From Agrococcus baldri (lineage in GTDB: Bacteria > Actinomycetota > Actinomycetes > Actinomycetales > Microbacteriaceae): a stretch of DNA of 64,000 bases. Position 1 is the stretch's first letter, and every line of letters starts with the position of its first letter. Below, piece after piece: positions 45,025-53,726 of the stretch. The stretch covers positions 434,001 to 498,000 of the forward strand of contig FOZN01000003.1 in NCBI GenBank assembly GCA_900114805.1, given 5' to 3'. The notes below the pieces were generated by a model. The model ran no database searches, was not told the DNA's origin, and worked only from the letters and a program-made list of their open reading frames with translations. The position numbers and the translations under genes are program-made.

Positions 45025-46608
45025 GTGAAGCTTCCGTCGGAACTCGTCCCGCGTCTTGATTTTCAGTCAGCCCTGCAAACTGAGCTTGTCAGTTCTAGCA
45101 AACTGTTGCCTCGCCGGTGGGACCGCATGGTGCTTCTAGATAGCCATGTGAAGCTCGCGACCAATATGAAGAACCGGGCCTCCAAGCAGTTCGACGTCAA
45201 CCGTGCGGACATTGTCTTCGCCGACAAGAACCGCCGCGGCTCACGCGCGATCAGCGAGATTGGAATCTTCGAACGAACGCTCTATCGCGCTCTAGTGGAA
45301 CTGATTCGTAATTCTCTACCGGCTCATATCGCAGAAAGGTCCGAGCATCGTGCCTTTCGAGCTGCCCCTCTAGCAGTGGACAGTGCGAGGTATGTCTCGT
45401 CTACCGATATCTCGTCGTATTACGAGTTCGTCGATCACGAGGCACTCGGACAGGAACTAGAAGCGCAGTCGGGCGAGGCCTTAGCGATCGACAGTCTCCT
45501 AGAGGTGCTTGGCGCTCTGATGGGGCGACGTGTGGGGCTGCCTCAGATCCACGCTTCCAGCGACGTGCTTGGCGACACGTACATCGACGTCGTTCGAAGA
45601 AGGCTAGTTCGAGCGGGATACGCGGCCTTCTCATACTCGGATGATTTCAGGATCGCTACACCTACGTTGGCTGACGCGAAGAGCGCCCTGGAGATGTGTG
45701 CTCGTGAGGCACGTGAGTTGGGTCTGACACTGAACGAATCGAAGACGTATACCTTCGGGCGAGAGAAATATGTGTCGTCGCTCGAAGACTTCTCGTCTGC
45801 GGAATTGCAGTTGTTTACGGGCGATGAACTTAGGGAGCTCGAAGTTGTTCGCTTAGGAGTGTACGAGCCGCTTGCGGATGTCGACGAGTACAGTGATGAG
45901 GAGGCCGGTTTCGGGGTGGATCTTGCGGATCCTGGCAGTGACGAAGACCTGCATTCGGAGACGGAGTTCGACGTTGCCGGGTTGCCCTCCATCGCCCGGA
46001 CGGAAGCAGCGGAGAAGGCTTTGTCGGCCTGGCTGGAACAAGTAGGTGCCGAGGATCAAGAGGCGCAACTAATCGCTACTACAGAGTCGCTCCTGAGAGT
46101 TTCACTGCCGATCCTGGGCGCTGCGGCATCGCGGAGTGCTTTGCCTCACATTTCTCTCGTGCTCCGGCTGGCGCCCTCACTGACGCCCGCAGCTGCGACC
46201 TATCTGATCATGCTGAGCCGTACAGGCCGGGCTGCCCGCGTCGAAGTCCAGGAAGCGCTCGATGTGTTGATTGAAGAATCGGCTCACAGCGATTGGCAAC
46301 GGGCGTGGCTGGCCGAGGCCGCCGGATGGCTCCGCTCAGCAGGCGTCGATCGCGAATATCACCGTTGGTTACGCAACCTGTTGATGTCCGAACGCTCGGG
46401 ACTCGCGGCAGTTGCCGCAGCTTCCATGGGGCGGCTCGGTATCGCGAACGTCTCCGAGTTGCAGAGGTTGCTCGATGCTGTGCATCCGGCTTGGCGACAC
46501 CTGGTGCTGTGGGGGCTGGCGAAGCAAGACGGGGCAGCAGCAATGAGTGTCGCCGAGGACATGCTGGAACGCTCGCTAGTGGCGGCGACGGTTGAGAACC
46601 CAAGGTAA
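45025..46608 (+). CDS. Abi/DRT-like reverse transcriptase with helical C-terminal half
   Basis: 527 residues. The polymerase motifs are present: TDISSYYEF (A, Asp128), GLPQIHASSD (B, 171-180), YSDD (C, 204-207) and LGLTLNESKTYTF (D). The fingers include SEIGIFERTLYRAL. After an acidic linker (287-315), residues 320-527 are predicted helices in repeats, as in the AbiK/AbiA-type anti-phage reverse transcriptases. No group II intron maturase or retron RNA is evident. Codon use is far less GC-rich than in neighbours (45301-45360 is 50% GC), indicating transfer. The HEPN-like gene overlaps its 3' end. Confidence 0.8.
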   Translation: MKLPSELVPRLDFQSALQTELVSSSKLLPRRWDRMVLLDSHVKLATNMKNRASKQFDVNRADIVFADKNRRGSRAISEIGIFERTLYRALVELIRNSLPAHIAERSEHRAFRAAPLAVDSARYVSSTDISSYYEFVDHEALGQELEAQSGEALAIDSLLEVLGALMGRRVGLPQIHASSDVLGDTYIDVVRRRLVRAGYAAFSYSDDFRIATPTLADAKSALEMCAREARELGLTLNESKTYTFGREKYVSSLEDFSSAELQLFTGDELRELEVVRLGVYEPLADVDEYSDEEAGFGVDLADPGSDEDLHSETEFDVAGLPSIARTEAAEKALSAWLEQVGAEDQEAQLIATTESLLRVSLPILGAAASRSALPHISLVLRLAPSLTPAAATYLIMLSRTGRAARVEVQEALDVLIEESAHSDWQRAWLAEAAGWLRSAGVDREYHRWLRNLLMSERSGLAAVAAASMGRLGIANVSELQRLLDAVHPAWRHLVLWGLAKQDGAAAMSVAEDMLERSLVAATVENPR

Positions 46609-47191
46609 CGAAGTCGGGTCGGATCGCGCTGAGGCCGCGGTCGGGCAGCTGAACCGCGCATTGGGGGACCTTCAGCGGCGCCTTGAGCAGTTGACGCATC
46701 GCGCGGGGGGCAGCCGGCTTCGCGGCGAGAGCAGTGAGAGTGGTGACATGGCGCTCCAAGCAACGGTGTTGAGATTGATGACAATCACCGAGGCTTTCTG
46801 CGTCGGTCGGCTCGTAGAGTTAGCAGACCTTTCGTCCGAGGCGAACGCTGCGTCTCCACGACGGGCGATGCTTGACGATGCTCTAATGCACGCAAGCGGC
46901 TCTTGGCAAGCAATGGAACGTGCTTTCAAGGATTGGCACAGTGTGAAGCCGTCTTGGTCGTCGCTTCGCGGACCCACCGAAGTCCGGAACGCGGTAGCGC
47001 ACGGCCTTGGCGCACTCACTCATCGACAGAAGTTGTCGCGTACCGCGACCGTCAGTCGCATCAACTCTGTTGGTGCGGGCGTGAACGAGTTCGACCGCAT
47101 CAGACTCGACCCGGCCATCGTGACTGCAATTGCGGAAGTGTGCGCGACATTCATTCGCGACTTGGACGCGCGATCGTTTAGGGAATTCTGA
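46592..47191 (+). CDS. HEPN-like small protein, partner of the reverse transcriptase
   Basis: 199 residues from a TTG that overlaps the reverse-transcriptase stop by 17 bases; an ATG at 46748 is an alternative. The helix ATVLRLMTITEAFCVGRLVE and the later RNAVAHG (R132-x4-H137) fit the HEPN fold, whose Arg-Asn-x3-His motif is the RNase active site of many toxins and Abi effectors. The overlap and the same low-GC codon use argue that it works with the reverse transcriptase. A ribonuclease effector is inferred, not shown. Confidence 0.65.
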   Translation: MRTQGNEVGSDRAEAAVGQLNRALGDLQRRLEQLTHRAGGSRLRGESSESGDMALQATVLRLMTITEAFCVGRLVELADLSSEANAASPRRAMLDDALMHASGSWQAMERAFKDWHSVKPSWSSLRGPTEVRNAVAHGLGALTHRQKLSRTATVSRINSVGAGVNEFDRIRLDPAIVTAIAEVCATFIRDLDARSFREF

Positions 47192-47256
47192 GGGTGTGAA
47201 CTCGGACCATCCGAATTGCGCGACTTCGACGAGCGCTGCGTCCAAAATTCGCGTGC

Positions 47257-47275
47257 GTGCGGCCGCGCGCCGCAC
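47257..47275. terminator. Hairpin after the HEPN-like gene
   Basis: GTGCGGC and GCCGCAC pair around a five-base loop, 65 bases after the stop at 47191. It ends the two-gene unit before the next promoter at 47311. Confidence 0.5.
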
Positions 47276-47310
47276 CACCCGCGTCCTGCCTCGCCACAGG
47301 AGTGCGGACT

Positions 47311-47316
47311 TAGACT
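47311..47316 (+). promoter_or_regulatory. -10 hexamer for the DUF2461 gene (leaderless)
   Basis: TAGACT with exactly six bases to the ATG at 47323. Confidence 0.55.
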
Positions 47317-47322
47317 GGATCG

Positions 47323-47955
47323 ATGGCCTTCGACGGATTCTCGCCCGACGCGTTCGCCTTCTACGCCGAGCTCGAGGCGAACAACGAGCGCCCCTGGTGG
47401 CTGGCGAACAAGGCGCGCTACGACGAGCAGGTGCGCGCGCCCTTCGAGGCGCTCGGCGAGGAGCTCGAGCCGGTCGCGAGCAGCGTGAAGATCTACCGCC
47501 CGTACCGCGACGTGCGCTTCAGCCACGACAAGACGCCCTACAAGACCCGCCAGGGGCTGTTCGCGCAGCGTGCGCCCGGCATCGGCTGGTTCCTCAACCT
47601 CGACGCGAGCGGCGTCTGGATCGGCGGCGGCTTCTTCGGCGACGCGACGTTCACGAAGGCGTATCGCGCCGCGGTCGAGGCCGCCGGCCCAGGCACCGAG
47701 CTCGAGGGCGTCATCGAGGAGCTCACCGTCGCCGGCTACGAGCTCGGCGGCGAGCAGCTGAAGACCGCGCCGCGCGGCACCGACCCCGAGCATCCGCGCA
47801 TCGCGCTGCTGCGCTACAAGTGGGTCACCGCCCGCCGCCACCTGTCACCGGCGGATGCGTCCGGTCCGGCACTGCTGGACGCCCTGTTCGACATGGTCGA
47901 CGAGGTGCAGCCGCTGGTCGGCTGGGCGGCGGCGAACGTGGCGCCGAAGCGCTAG
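47323..47955 (+). CDS. DUF2461 family protein
   Basis: 210 residues. NNERPWWLANKARYDEQVRA, RDVRFSHDKTPYKTRQGLFA and RYKWVTARRHL are hallmark segments of DUF2461 (TIGR02453), whose function is unknown. The gene has native high-GC codon use, so the low-GC insert ends before it. It converges on the aldehyde dehydrogenase with no gap. Confidence 0.88.
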   Translation: MAFDGFSPDAFAFYAELEANNERPWWLANKARYDEQVRAPFEALGEELEPVASSVKIYRPYRDVRFSHDKTPYKTRQGLFAQRAPGIGWFLNLDASGVWIGGGFFGDATFTKAYRAAVEAAGPGTELEGVIEELTVAGYELGGEQLKTAPRGTDPEHPRIALLRYKWVTARRHLSPADASGPALLDALFDMVDEVQPLVGWAAANVAPKR

Positions 47956-49401
47956 TCAGCCCATGATGCGCTTGGTGATCGCCGCTCGCAGCTCGGTGAA
48001 CGGCGGGTAGATCACCCGCAGCGTGTCGATCGCGGCGGGCTTGGACAGCACCGCTTTGCGGTGGCTGAACGCCTCGAACGAGAAGCGCCCGTGGTAGCGG
48101 CCCATGCCGCTCTCGCCGACGCCGCCGAAGGGCAGCGACTTCGCCCCGTAGTGCGCGACCGCCACGTTCACGCCCAGCGCGCCAGAGCTGGTCTCGCGCT
48201 CGACGCGCCGGACGACCTCGCGGTCGCGCGCGAAGACGTACAGCGCCAGCGGCTTGTCGCGGCCCCGCATCGCGTCGATGAAGCCGTCCACCCCGTCGAC
48301 CGGCAGCACCGGCAGGATCGGGCCGAAGATCTCCTCCTGCATCGCCGGCGCATCCGCGTCGACGTCGGTGAGGATCGTGGGCGCGAGGTAGCGCTGGTCG
48401 GCGTCCGCGTCGCCGCCGGTCACGACGGTGCCGCCTTCCAGCATGCTCTGCAGCCGGGCGAGATGCTCGCCGTTGATGATGCGCGAGTAGTCGGGGGAGG
48501 TGCGCGCGTCGCCGAGCTGCTCGGCGGTCGCGCGCCGCAGCTCGTCGACGAGCTCGTCGGCCACCTCGCGGTCGACGCGGATGTGGTCGGGGGCGACGCA
48601 GGTCTGGCCGGCGTTCAGCCACTTGCCCCAGGCGATGCGGTCGGCGGCGACCGCGATGTCGGCCGAGCGGTGGACGTAGGCCGGGCTCTTGCCGCCGAGT
48701 TCGAGCACCGTCGGCGTCAGGTGCTTCGCGGCCGCCGCCGCGACGATGCGCGCCACCCGCGAGTTGCCGGTGTAGAAGATCAGATCCCACCGCTGCTCGA
48801 GCAGCGCGGTCGTATCCGGCACGCCGCCCTCGATCACTCGCACCGAGCGCGGGTCGAGGTAGGCGGGCATGAGCCGCGCCAGCAGGGCGGAGGTCGCCGG
48901 GGCCACCTCCGAGGGCTTCAGCAGCACCGCGTTGCCGGCCGCGATCGCGCCCACCAGCGGCCCGAGCGCGAGCTGCAGCGGGTAGTTCCAGGGCGCGATC
49001 ACGAGCGTCGCGCCGAGCGGCTCGGCGACCGTCCTGCCGAGCGCGGGCTGGAGCGCGAGCGGCAGCGGCACCGGCGCGGGCAGCATCCAGCGCCACAGCT
49101 GGCGCCTCGCGTGCTTCGCCTCGCCGACCGTGAACGCGATCTCGCTCAGGTGCGCCTCGACCTCGCTCTTGCCGAGATCGGCGGCGAGCGCCGCCTCCCA
49201 CAGCGACACGTTCTGCAGCAGCATCCGCTCGAGCCCGTCGAGCTGCTGCTCGCGGTACTGCCGCGGCCGGGTCAGCCCGCTCGTGACGGCCGCCCGAAGC
49301 TGTGCGGCGATGCCGTCGATCGCGGCGCCCTTCGGCGTGCCGCTTTCGGTGGCGCGGGGTGCGGATGCGTCGGCCTCGGGCTCGGCGTGCTGGTCGCTCA
49401 T
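47956..49401 (-). CDS. Class 3-like aldehyde dehydrogenase
   Basis: 481 residues from the ATG at 49401, which has GGAGGGC directly upstream. VIAPWNYPLQLALGPLVGAI is typical of the class 3/fatty-aldehyde type that binds NAD(P). The catalytic Glu is in VLELGGKSPAYV and the Cys in NAGQTCVAPDHI. It would oxidise medium- or long-chain aldehydes. The C-terminal HYGAKSLPFGGVGESGMG is conserved. Confidence 0.9.
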   Translation of the reverse strand: MSDQHAEPEADASAPRATESGTPKGAAIDGIAAQLRAAVTSGLTRPRQYREQQLDGLERMLLQNVSLWEAALAADLGKSEVEAHLSEIAFTVGEAKHARRQLWRWMLPAPVPLPLALQPALGRTVAEPLGATLVIAPWNYPLQLALGPLVGAIAAGNAVLLKPSEVAPATSALLARLMPAYLDPRSVRVIEGGVPDTTALLEQRWDLIFYTGNSRVARIVAAAAAKHLTPTVLELGGKSPAYVHRSADIAVAADRIAWGKWLNAGQTCVAPDHIRVDREVADELVDELRRATAEQLGDARTSPDYSRIINGEHLARLQSMLEGGTVVTGGDADADQRYLAPTILTDVDADAPAMQEEIFGPILPVLPVDGVDGFIDAMRGRDKPLALYVFARDREVVRRVERETSSGALGVNVAVAHYGAKSLPFGGVGESGMGRYHGRFSFEAFSHRKAVLSKPAAIDTLRVIYPPFTELRAAITKRIMG

Positions 49402-49487
49402 GCCCTCCATGGTCGCAGGATCTGCTGCGGAAGCCTCGCACGTGACAGGCTCGTGCCGATGGTCGGCGCCGGATCGGAGCGTGAGAG

Positions 49488-50312
49488 ATGTCGAGCAGCG
49501 CGATGATCGGTCCGGTCGCGGCACCGGAGCTGCACGCGATGACCTACAACATCCGGCGCCGGATGACGCACCTGGGGCGCCGCAGCCCCGATCGGTGGTC
49601 GCGCCGCAAGTGGCTGCTGCGCCGACTGCTCACCGACGAGCGCCCGACGGTGATGTGCGTGCAGGAGGCGCTGCCGGACCAGGCGAGGTGGGTGCTCGAC
49701 AGCCTCGGGCCCGACTACCGCACCGTGGGGCGCGGCCGCGATGCCGATGGCGGCGGCGAGGGCACGCCGATCTTCTTCGATTCGCGCCGGCTGCGGCTGG
49801 TCGGCTGGGACCAGCTGGCGCTCTCCGACAGCCCCCGCACGCCCGGCTCGCGCGGATGGGGCAATCTCGTGCCGCGCATCGTCGTGAGCGCGCGCTTCGT
49901 CGACCGCGAGACCGAGACCGGGCTGCACGTCGTCAACACCCATCTCGATCACCTGTCGCCGCGATCGCGGCTGCGCTCGGCCGGGATGCTGCGGCAGCTG
50001 ATCGAGCAGCGGCCAGAACCCGCCCTGCTCACGTGCGACGCCAACACCGGGGTCGGCTCGCGGCCGTTCCGAGCGCTGACGGAGGGCGGGCTGCTGCGGG
50101 ACGCGTGGACGGCCGCGGAGCGCCGGCTGACCCAGCCCTGGGGAACCTTCTCGAACTACCGGCGTCCCAAGCGGGATGGGCGCCGCATCGACTGGATCCT
50201 GGTGAGCGCGCCGATCGAGGTGCGAGCGGTGGCGATCAACGCCATGCGGTTCGATGGCGCGGCGGCGTCCGATCACGAGCCGATGCAGGCGCGGCTGGCC
50301 ATCCCACGCTGA
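49488..50312 (+). CDS. Endonuclease/exonuclease/phosphatase family protein
   Basis: 274 residues. MTYNIRRRM, CVQEAL, VVNTHLDHLSPRSR, LLTCDANTG and AASDHEPMQARL are the ordered metal and phosphate-binding motifs of the EEP superfamily, which includes exonuclease III, sphingomyelinases and nucleotide phosphatases. There is no signal peptide, so a cytoplasmic enzyme is likely. The substrate is not determined. Confidence 0.88.
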   Translation: MSSSAMIGPVAAPELHAMTYNIRRRMTHLGRRSPDRWSRRKWLLRRLLTDERPTVMCVQEALPDQARWVLDSLGPDYRTVGRGRDADGGGEGTPIFFDSRRLRLVGWDQLALSDSPRTPGSRGWGNLVPRIVVSARFVDRETETGLHVVNTHLDHLSPRSRLRSAGMLRQLIEQRPEPALLTCDANTGVGSRPFRALTEGGLLRDAWTAAERRLTQPWGTFSNYRRPKRDGRRIDWILVSAPIEVRAVAINAMRFDGAAASDHEPMQARLAIPR

Positions 50313-50317
50313 AGCGG

Positions 50318-51418
50318 TCACCCGGGTTCGGCTGCTCCCACTCGCTTCTGCCAGCCGCCCTCGGCGCCGATGGCGACGAATCCGAGCGCCTCGTTGACGC
50401 GCAGCATCGGCCGGTTCTCCTCGGCGTTCCAGGTGATGATGCGCGTGCGATCGGGGTGCAGGCGGCCGAGCTGCAGCAGGTTCTCGGCCTTCACGAGCAT
50501 GCCGAGCCGGTGCCCGCGGTGCTCGGCGTGCACGAGGGTGTCCTCCTGGAACGCGGGCCGGCCGGGCTCGGGCAGCAGCAGGATCGTGAACGCGACCGCC
50601 TCGCCGCTGCCGCGGTGCAGAGCGATCGCCTGCAGCGGTGTCTGGTGCGCGCCCTCCCACTCGCCCTCCAGCCGCTGCAGCCTCGCCGCGTCCCACCGCT
50701 CGTCGTCCACCTCCAGCCCCGCCCGCGGGATGTCGGTCGCCATGCGGGCGTGCAGCGCCGCCATCGAGTCGAGCAGTTCCGGCGGCGTCGCACCCTGCCA
50801 CGAGCGCACCTCGTAGGCATCGCCCGCGTGCGTCAGCGCATCCGCCCTGTGGGTCTCGAGCGATGCGCGCGCGGCCTCGACGTCGAGCTCGGAGACGCGC
50901 TCGATCTGCTCGAGCTCGTACCCCATGGAGGCCAGCAGTCGCGCGGGGGCGTCCTCGGCGATGGCGCCGTGCCCGCTCTTGGGCGCGATCGACGTCTCGC
51001 CGCCGACCGGCACCCGATGGTCGGCCCAGGCCTGGAGCGAGGTCGGGCCCAGCTGCATCGCCTCGTGCTCGGCACGCTCGGCGAGCGCCCTGCCGATGCC
51101 GCGACCGCGCGCCTCGGGCACCACCCAGGCGGAGACGTACGCCACGCTCGCCCCCTCCTCGCGATTGATCGCCGCGATGATGCGCCCGACATCGTGCCCC
51201 GCCTCGCTGACGAGCCAGCGCACCCCGATCTCGTCCTCGGTGTGGCGCTGGCTCGCGACGATCTCCTCGACCGTGCTGTCGGCGCGGTTGTCGCCCCAGA
51301 AGTGCTGGGTGACGCGGTTGGCGGTCGCGACGTAGCGCGCGATCAGCGAGAGCGCGGGCTCGTCGAAGTCGTCGGCCGGCGGGAGGATCGGCGTCCAGGT
51401 GAGGTCCGGCGCGGTCAC
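50318..51418 (-). CDS. Double-GNAT acetyltransferase, copy 1
   Basis: 366 residues from a GTG overlapping the previous stop (GTGA). Two GNAT halves are visible: the first has VVPEARGRGIGRALAERAEH and the second VHAEHRGHRLGMLVKAENL, both acetyl-CoA pyrophosphate loops. The tail (TWNAEENRPMLRVNEALGF) is shared with the two upstream genes. It is the last of three coupled paralogues. The acceptor is unknown. Confidence 0.85.
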   Translation of the reverse strand: MTAPDLTWTPILPPADDFDEPALSLIARYVATANRVTQHFWGDNRADSTVEEIVASQRHTEDEIGVRWLVSEAGHDVGRIIAAINREEGASVAYVSAWVVPEARGRGIGRALAERAEHEAMQLGPTSLQAWADHRVPVGGETSIAPKSGHGAIAEDAPARLLASMGYELEQIERVSELDVEAARASLETHRADALTHAGDAYEVRSWQGATPPELLDSMAALHARMATDIPRAGLEVDDERWDAARLQRLEGEWEGAHQTPLQAIALHRGSGEAVAFTILLLPEPGRPAFQEDTLVHAEHRGHRLGMLVKAENLLQLGRLHPDRTRIITWNAEENRPMLRVNEALGFVAIGAEGGWQKRVGAAEPG

Positions 51419-52494
51419 GGCGCGTCCTTCCGCTGCCAGGCGCCCTCGCTGCAGACGGCGGTGAAGCCGAGCGCCTCGTTGACCCGCAGCATCGGGCGGT
51501 TCTCCTCGGCGTTCCACGTGCGCACCAGCGCCTCACGGTCCTGCTCGTGGAGCGCCAGCAGGTTCGCGGCCTTCACGAGCATGCCCAGCCGGTGGCCTCG
51601 GTGATCCGCGTGCACGAGGGTGTCGTGCTGGTACCAGATGTGTGGCGTGCCAGCGCTGACGAGTGTGGTGAACGCGACCGCGGCATCCGTCGCCTCGTCG
51701 ATGGCGATGGCTCGCAGCATCGTGCGGCCGCCCTCGAGCTGCCCCTGCTCGTAGCGCTGCAGGCGCGCGGCATCCCACGTCTCCTCCTCGTGGTCGAGGC
51801 CGGCGGCGGGCGCATCGGTCGACATGCGTGCCTGGAGGCGCGCGAGCGCGTCGAGCCGGTTCGACGGCGACGCCCCCGCCCACGTCTCGAGCCGGTAGCC
51901 GGCCGCGTGCCGCTGGGCATCGGCGATGTGCTCGGCCAGCGCCGCGTGCGTCGTGCCGACGTGCAGCACGCTCATGCGCTCGATCTGCTCGAGCACGAAG
52001 CCGTAGGCCTGCAGCAGGCGCACCTGCGGCGACTCGGCGGGGATCTCGCCGAAGCCCGTCGGCGGCGACAGCTGCGGGCCGGGTGCGGGGTGGTGGTCGA
52101 CCCAGGCCTGGAAGGTGGTCGCGCCGCGCGCCCGCATGCGGGCCAGCAGGTCGTCGACCAGCGCCCTCGCGACACCCATGCGGCGGTGCTCGGGCAGCAC
52201 CATCGCGTCGATGCCGGCGATCGTCTGCGCCTCGCGCAGGCCGCGCTCGGCGAAGCCGCGTCCGGCCGGCTCGCCGTCCACGAGCGCCAGGGTGCGGATC
52301 GTCTCGATGTCGACAGCGTCGCCGCGCCACTGCGACCAAGCCTCCTGATAGGAGTACGCGTGGCTGCTGTCGCCGCCCCACTCGTGCGCGGTGACGTCGT
52401 TGCGCACGTCGACGTAGGTGCGCAGCAGGCGAGCGCCCTCGCTGTCGTCATCCCAGCGCTCGGGCACCGCGACGTCGATGATCTCGATGCCCAT
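51415..52494 (-). CDS. Double-GNAT acetyltransferase, copy 2
   Basis: 359 residues from the ATG at 52494, overlapping the previous stop as ATGA. The acetyl-CoA loops are VLPEHRRMGVARALVDDL and VHADHRGHRLGMLVKAANL, and the tail again reads NAEENRPMLRVNEALGF. The strong match to copy 1 shows a recent tandem duplication. Only the second half has the canonical R/Q-x-x-G-x-G/A geometry in all copies. Confidence 0.85.
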   Translation of the reverse strand: MGIEIIDVAVPERWDDDSEGARLLRTYVDVRNDVTAHEWGGDSSHAYSYQEAWSQWRGDAVDIETIRTLALVDGEPAGRGFAERGLREAQTIAGIDAMVLPEHRRMGVARALVDDLLARMRARGATTFQAWVDHHPAPGPQLSPPTGFGEIPAESPQVRLLQAYGFVLEQIERMSVLHVGTTHAALAEHIADAQRHAAGYRLETWAGASPSNRLDALARLQARMSTDAPAAGLDHEEETWDAARLQRYEQGQLEGGRTMLRAIAIDEATDAAVAFTTLVSAGTPHIWYQHDTLVHADHRGHRLGMLVKAANLLALHEQDREALVRTWNAEENRPMLRVNEALGFTAVCSEGAWQRKDAP

Positions 52495-53600
52495 CAGGCG
52501 TCCTTCCGCTGCCAGACCGCCTCGTAGGCGACCGCTTCGAAGCCCGTGGCCTCGTTGACGGCGAGCATGTGGCGGTTCTCCTCGGCGTTCATCGTGCTGA
52601 CGCGCGGATGCATCGGGTGGTGATCGCGCAGCTGCACCAGGTTGGCGAGCTTCAGCAGCATGCCGAGCGCGTGGCCGCGGTGGTCGCGGCGCACGAGCGT
52701 GTCGTGCTGCCGGGCGACGTCGCCGCCAGGGGCGCCGATCTCCGCGCCCACGAACAGGCTCGTGAAGCCCGCGAGCTCGCCGGAGGCGATGTGCCGGGCG
52801 ACGACGGTGCGCATGGTGCGGCCGCCGGCGGTCTTCTGCCGCTCGAACTCGGCGAGGCGCTCGTCGCTCCACGTCTCCGGCTCGAGCGCGAGCCCGCCGA
52901 TCGGCGCATCGGTCGACATCGCCTCGTGCAGCGTGCGCATGGCCGGCCGGTACTCGGCGGGCGTCTCGCCCGACCACGCGATCGTGTCGTAGCCGGCGTC
53001 GCGAGCGCGGGCTGACGCATCCGCCCACCGCTCGTCGAGTCCGGGGGAGGCGGCCCCGAGCGCGCGCACGTCGGCGAGACTGAAGCGGTAGACCTGCTCG
53101 AGCGCGTAGCCCCGTGCGAGCAGCGCAGCCGCCTCGGGCTCGTCGGGATCGACGCCGCCGAACCCGGTCGCCGCCATGACCGCGCCGTTCGCGGCGGCGG
53201 GGGAGCCGCCCATGAGCGTCGTGCGACCGTGCTCCGCGGCGATGCGCTCGGCATCGTCGGTGAGCGCCTCGATCACGGCGCGTCGCGCGAGCGCGGGGAC
53301 GCTCGCCTCGACCGCGACGCCGTGGTCGCCGTTCTCGAGCGACTCGAGCATGGGCAGCCAGACGCTCGCAGCGCCCACGATCGCTGCGCCGTCGAACGCC
53401 AGGCGACGCACGTGCAGCTCGGCCTCGGAGGACTGCCAGGCGGCCAGGCGCTCCTCGAGGGTGAGCGCCGCGACGCCGATCCCGAAGCGCTCGTCGTTGA
53501 CGCGCGCCGCGTGCGCCGCGGCAGCCCGGAAGGAGTCGCCGGTCGGGGTCTGCTCGTCCCAGCGCTCGGGCAGCGCGAGCGAGCGGATGTCGATGTGCAT
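52494..53600 (-). CDS. Double-GNAT acetyltransferase, copy 3
   Basis: 368 residues from the ATG at 53600. The C-terminal loop (VRRDHRGHALGMLLKLANL) and tail (NAEENRHMLAVNEATGF) are clear; the N-terminal half is more divergent and its acetyl-CoA loop is weak. It is the first gene of the three-gene operon, divergent from smc by 126 bases. Confidence 0.82.
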   Translation of the reverse strand: MHIDIRSLALPERWDEQTPTGDSFRAAAAHAARVNDERFGIGVAALTLEERLAAWQSSEAELHVRRLAFDGAAIVGAASVWLPMLESLENGDHGVAVEASVPALARRAVIEALTDDAERIAAEHGRTTLMGGSPAAANGAVMAATGFGGVDPDEPEAAALLARGYALEQVYRFSLADVRALGAASPGLDERWADASARARDAGYDTIAWSGETPAEYRPAMRTLHEAMSTDAPIGGLALEPETWSDERLAEFERQKTAGGRTMRTVVARHIASGELAGFTSLFVGAEIGAPGGDVARQHDTLVRRDHRGHALGMLLKLANLVQLRDHHPMHPRVSTMNAEENRHMLAVNEATGFEAVAYEAVWQRKDA

Positions 53601-53726
53601 GGTCGTCTCTGCCGCTCGCGCCCGGCACGATGCCTGCGGGCAGCCTTGCAGACTAGACCCGCGCGTGCCGCGCGCGCAACGGGGAATCTCGCGGCTACGG
53701 TGTTGCCAGCACGAACCGGGAGCCGC

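Noticed and set aside
45025..46608. Group II intron or retron interpretation of the reverse transcriptase
   Set aside because: The maturase X/HNH regions and the domain V-like RNA hairpin are absent, and no inverted-repeat msr/msd-like RNA is seen in the 55 bases upstream.
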